A program made the translations under genes and the position numbers. DNA of 64,000 nt from Chondrilla cf. caribensis (lineage: Eukaryota; Porifera; Demospongiae; Chondrillida; Chondrillidae): assembly GCA_964020155.1 (NCBI GenBank), contig OZ026562.1, forward strand, positions 2,954,501 through 3,018,500, written 5' to 3'. Under the pieces are notes generated by a model, which was not told where the DNA came from, did no database searches, and worked only from the letters and a program-made list of their open reading frames with translations. This document shows, in pieces, positions 63,417 to 64,000 of this stretch; position 1 is the first letter of the stretch; each line of letters opens with the position of its first letter.

Positions 63417-64000
63417 GTAAGCAAGTCCAATTAGTGTATGGTTGTTGATGGTCTGCTAAATGAATTTTCCGCATATGATTAGAATGGTCGTACACTATAC
63501 AATGAATAAGCAAACCGAGTCAGGCCCAGTTAGTTTTGTCTGCCTGACCTAAGCCCATACTGTCATATACACCCCTTGAAATTGGGGTATTGGTGTAGGT
63601 TATCCAACAGGAACAGAAGGTTTTGTGATACATACACGTTCGGGGTCCACCTTCTGTTCCCATTGTATGACTGACTGTCTTGTACCATAATGCTGGACAT
63701 TTGTAGGTGCAACCTGAGGATGAATGTTACTAGTTTCACCTTCCACTTCTCATTTGACCCACTTTTTCTCAAATTTAACGAGTTATTTCAATTCTTAACC
63801 TTCTCAATTTAGTTTCAAGACTGTTAGTTTTATGAAAGGCCTAGTTTTGAGAGCCTAGCGTTTTGGTACATGATACAAATCCTGAAGTAAACTGTCAGTC
63901 TCTATCTAGTAGATATGTATATGACATAAACGTTGCTGTTCTGTAAATACCTTACCCGACCGTCTCTAGTAGCTGTCTGATCCGAACAGCCCTTTTCAAT
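63417..64000 (+). other. Intron or downstream sequence of the Ig-domain gene
   Basis: No exon is recognised. A small inverted repeat (GGAACAGAAGG at about 63609 and CCTTCTGTTCC near 63649) is present. The rest shows nothing distinctive. Confidence 0.4.

Overview
The window is animal nuclear DNA: spliced genes with conserved GT-AG introns, AT-rich spacers, (CA)n/(TG)n microsatellites, and animal gene families (IFT46, C9orf72, INTS7, KLHDC2, NWD1-type NACHT-WD40, an Ig-domain protein). Genes are close together, introns are mostly short, and many small inverted-repeat transposons are present. I infer an early-branching metazoan, probably a demosponge; this rests on general character and not on a diagnostic marker.

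Layout, left to right. 1-2.2 kb: a hAT transposon with an apparently intact transposase. 2.8-8.6 kb (-): RCL1 (rRNA processing), whose last exon I cannot find. 8.7-11.4 kb (+): cystathionine gamma-lyase (CTH); its start codon lies only 29 bp from the RCL1 start codon. 12.2-12.6 kb: a (TG)n tract. 12.7-18.8 kb (-): a cytoplasmic dynein heavy chain pseudogene with stops, frameshifts and a large internal deletion. 19.9 kb (+): an orphan AP4S1 last-exon fragment. 20.0-23.1 kb (-): a KLHDC1/2-like kelch protein. 23.4-25.1 kb (-): only the 3' part of INTS7. 26.4-34.3 kb (+): a 1603-residue DUF4062-NACHT-WD40 protein (NWD1-like). 36.6-38.1 kb (-): ribonucleotide reductase small subunit, 362 aa. 38.3-44.5 kb (-): complete C9orf72 orthologue, 488 aa in ten exons. 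45.0-49.9 and 51.2-55.9 kb (+): two tandem thioredoxin genes with identical five-exon structure. 58.0-62.3 kb (-): IFT46. 62.4 kb (+): a short unrecognised ORF. 62.9 kb to the edge (+): the start of a secreted or membrane Ig-domain protein.

The genes are housekeeping, redox/sulfur, ciliary and trafficking functions with no evident shared pathway; their grouping looks like ordinary compact synteny. Several pairs are head-to-head with very short spacers (RCL1/CTH, the 62.4 kb ORF/IFT46, C9orf72/thioredoxin A), suggesting shared promoters.

The most distinctive non-genic content is transposon-derived: at least six short elements sharing pogo/Tigger-like termini, two copies of a long fold-back element, a MULE-like element with a 9-bp target duplication inside a C9orf72 intron, and a tRNA-like sequence enclosed in an inverted repeat. 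I found no CRISPR array, rRNA or convincing functional tRNA, and nothing I could defend as a wholly new molecular system.
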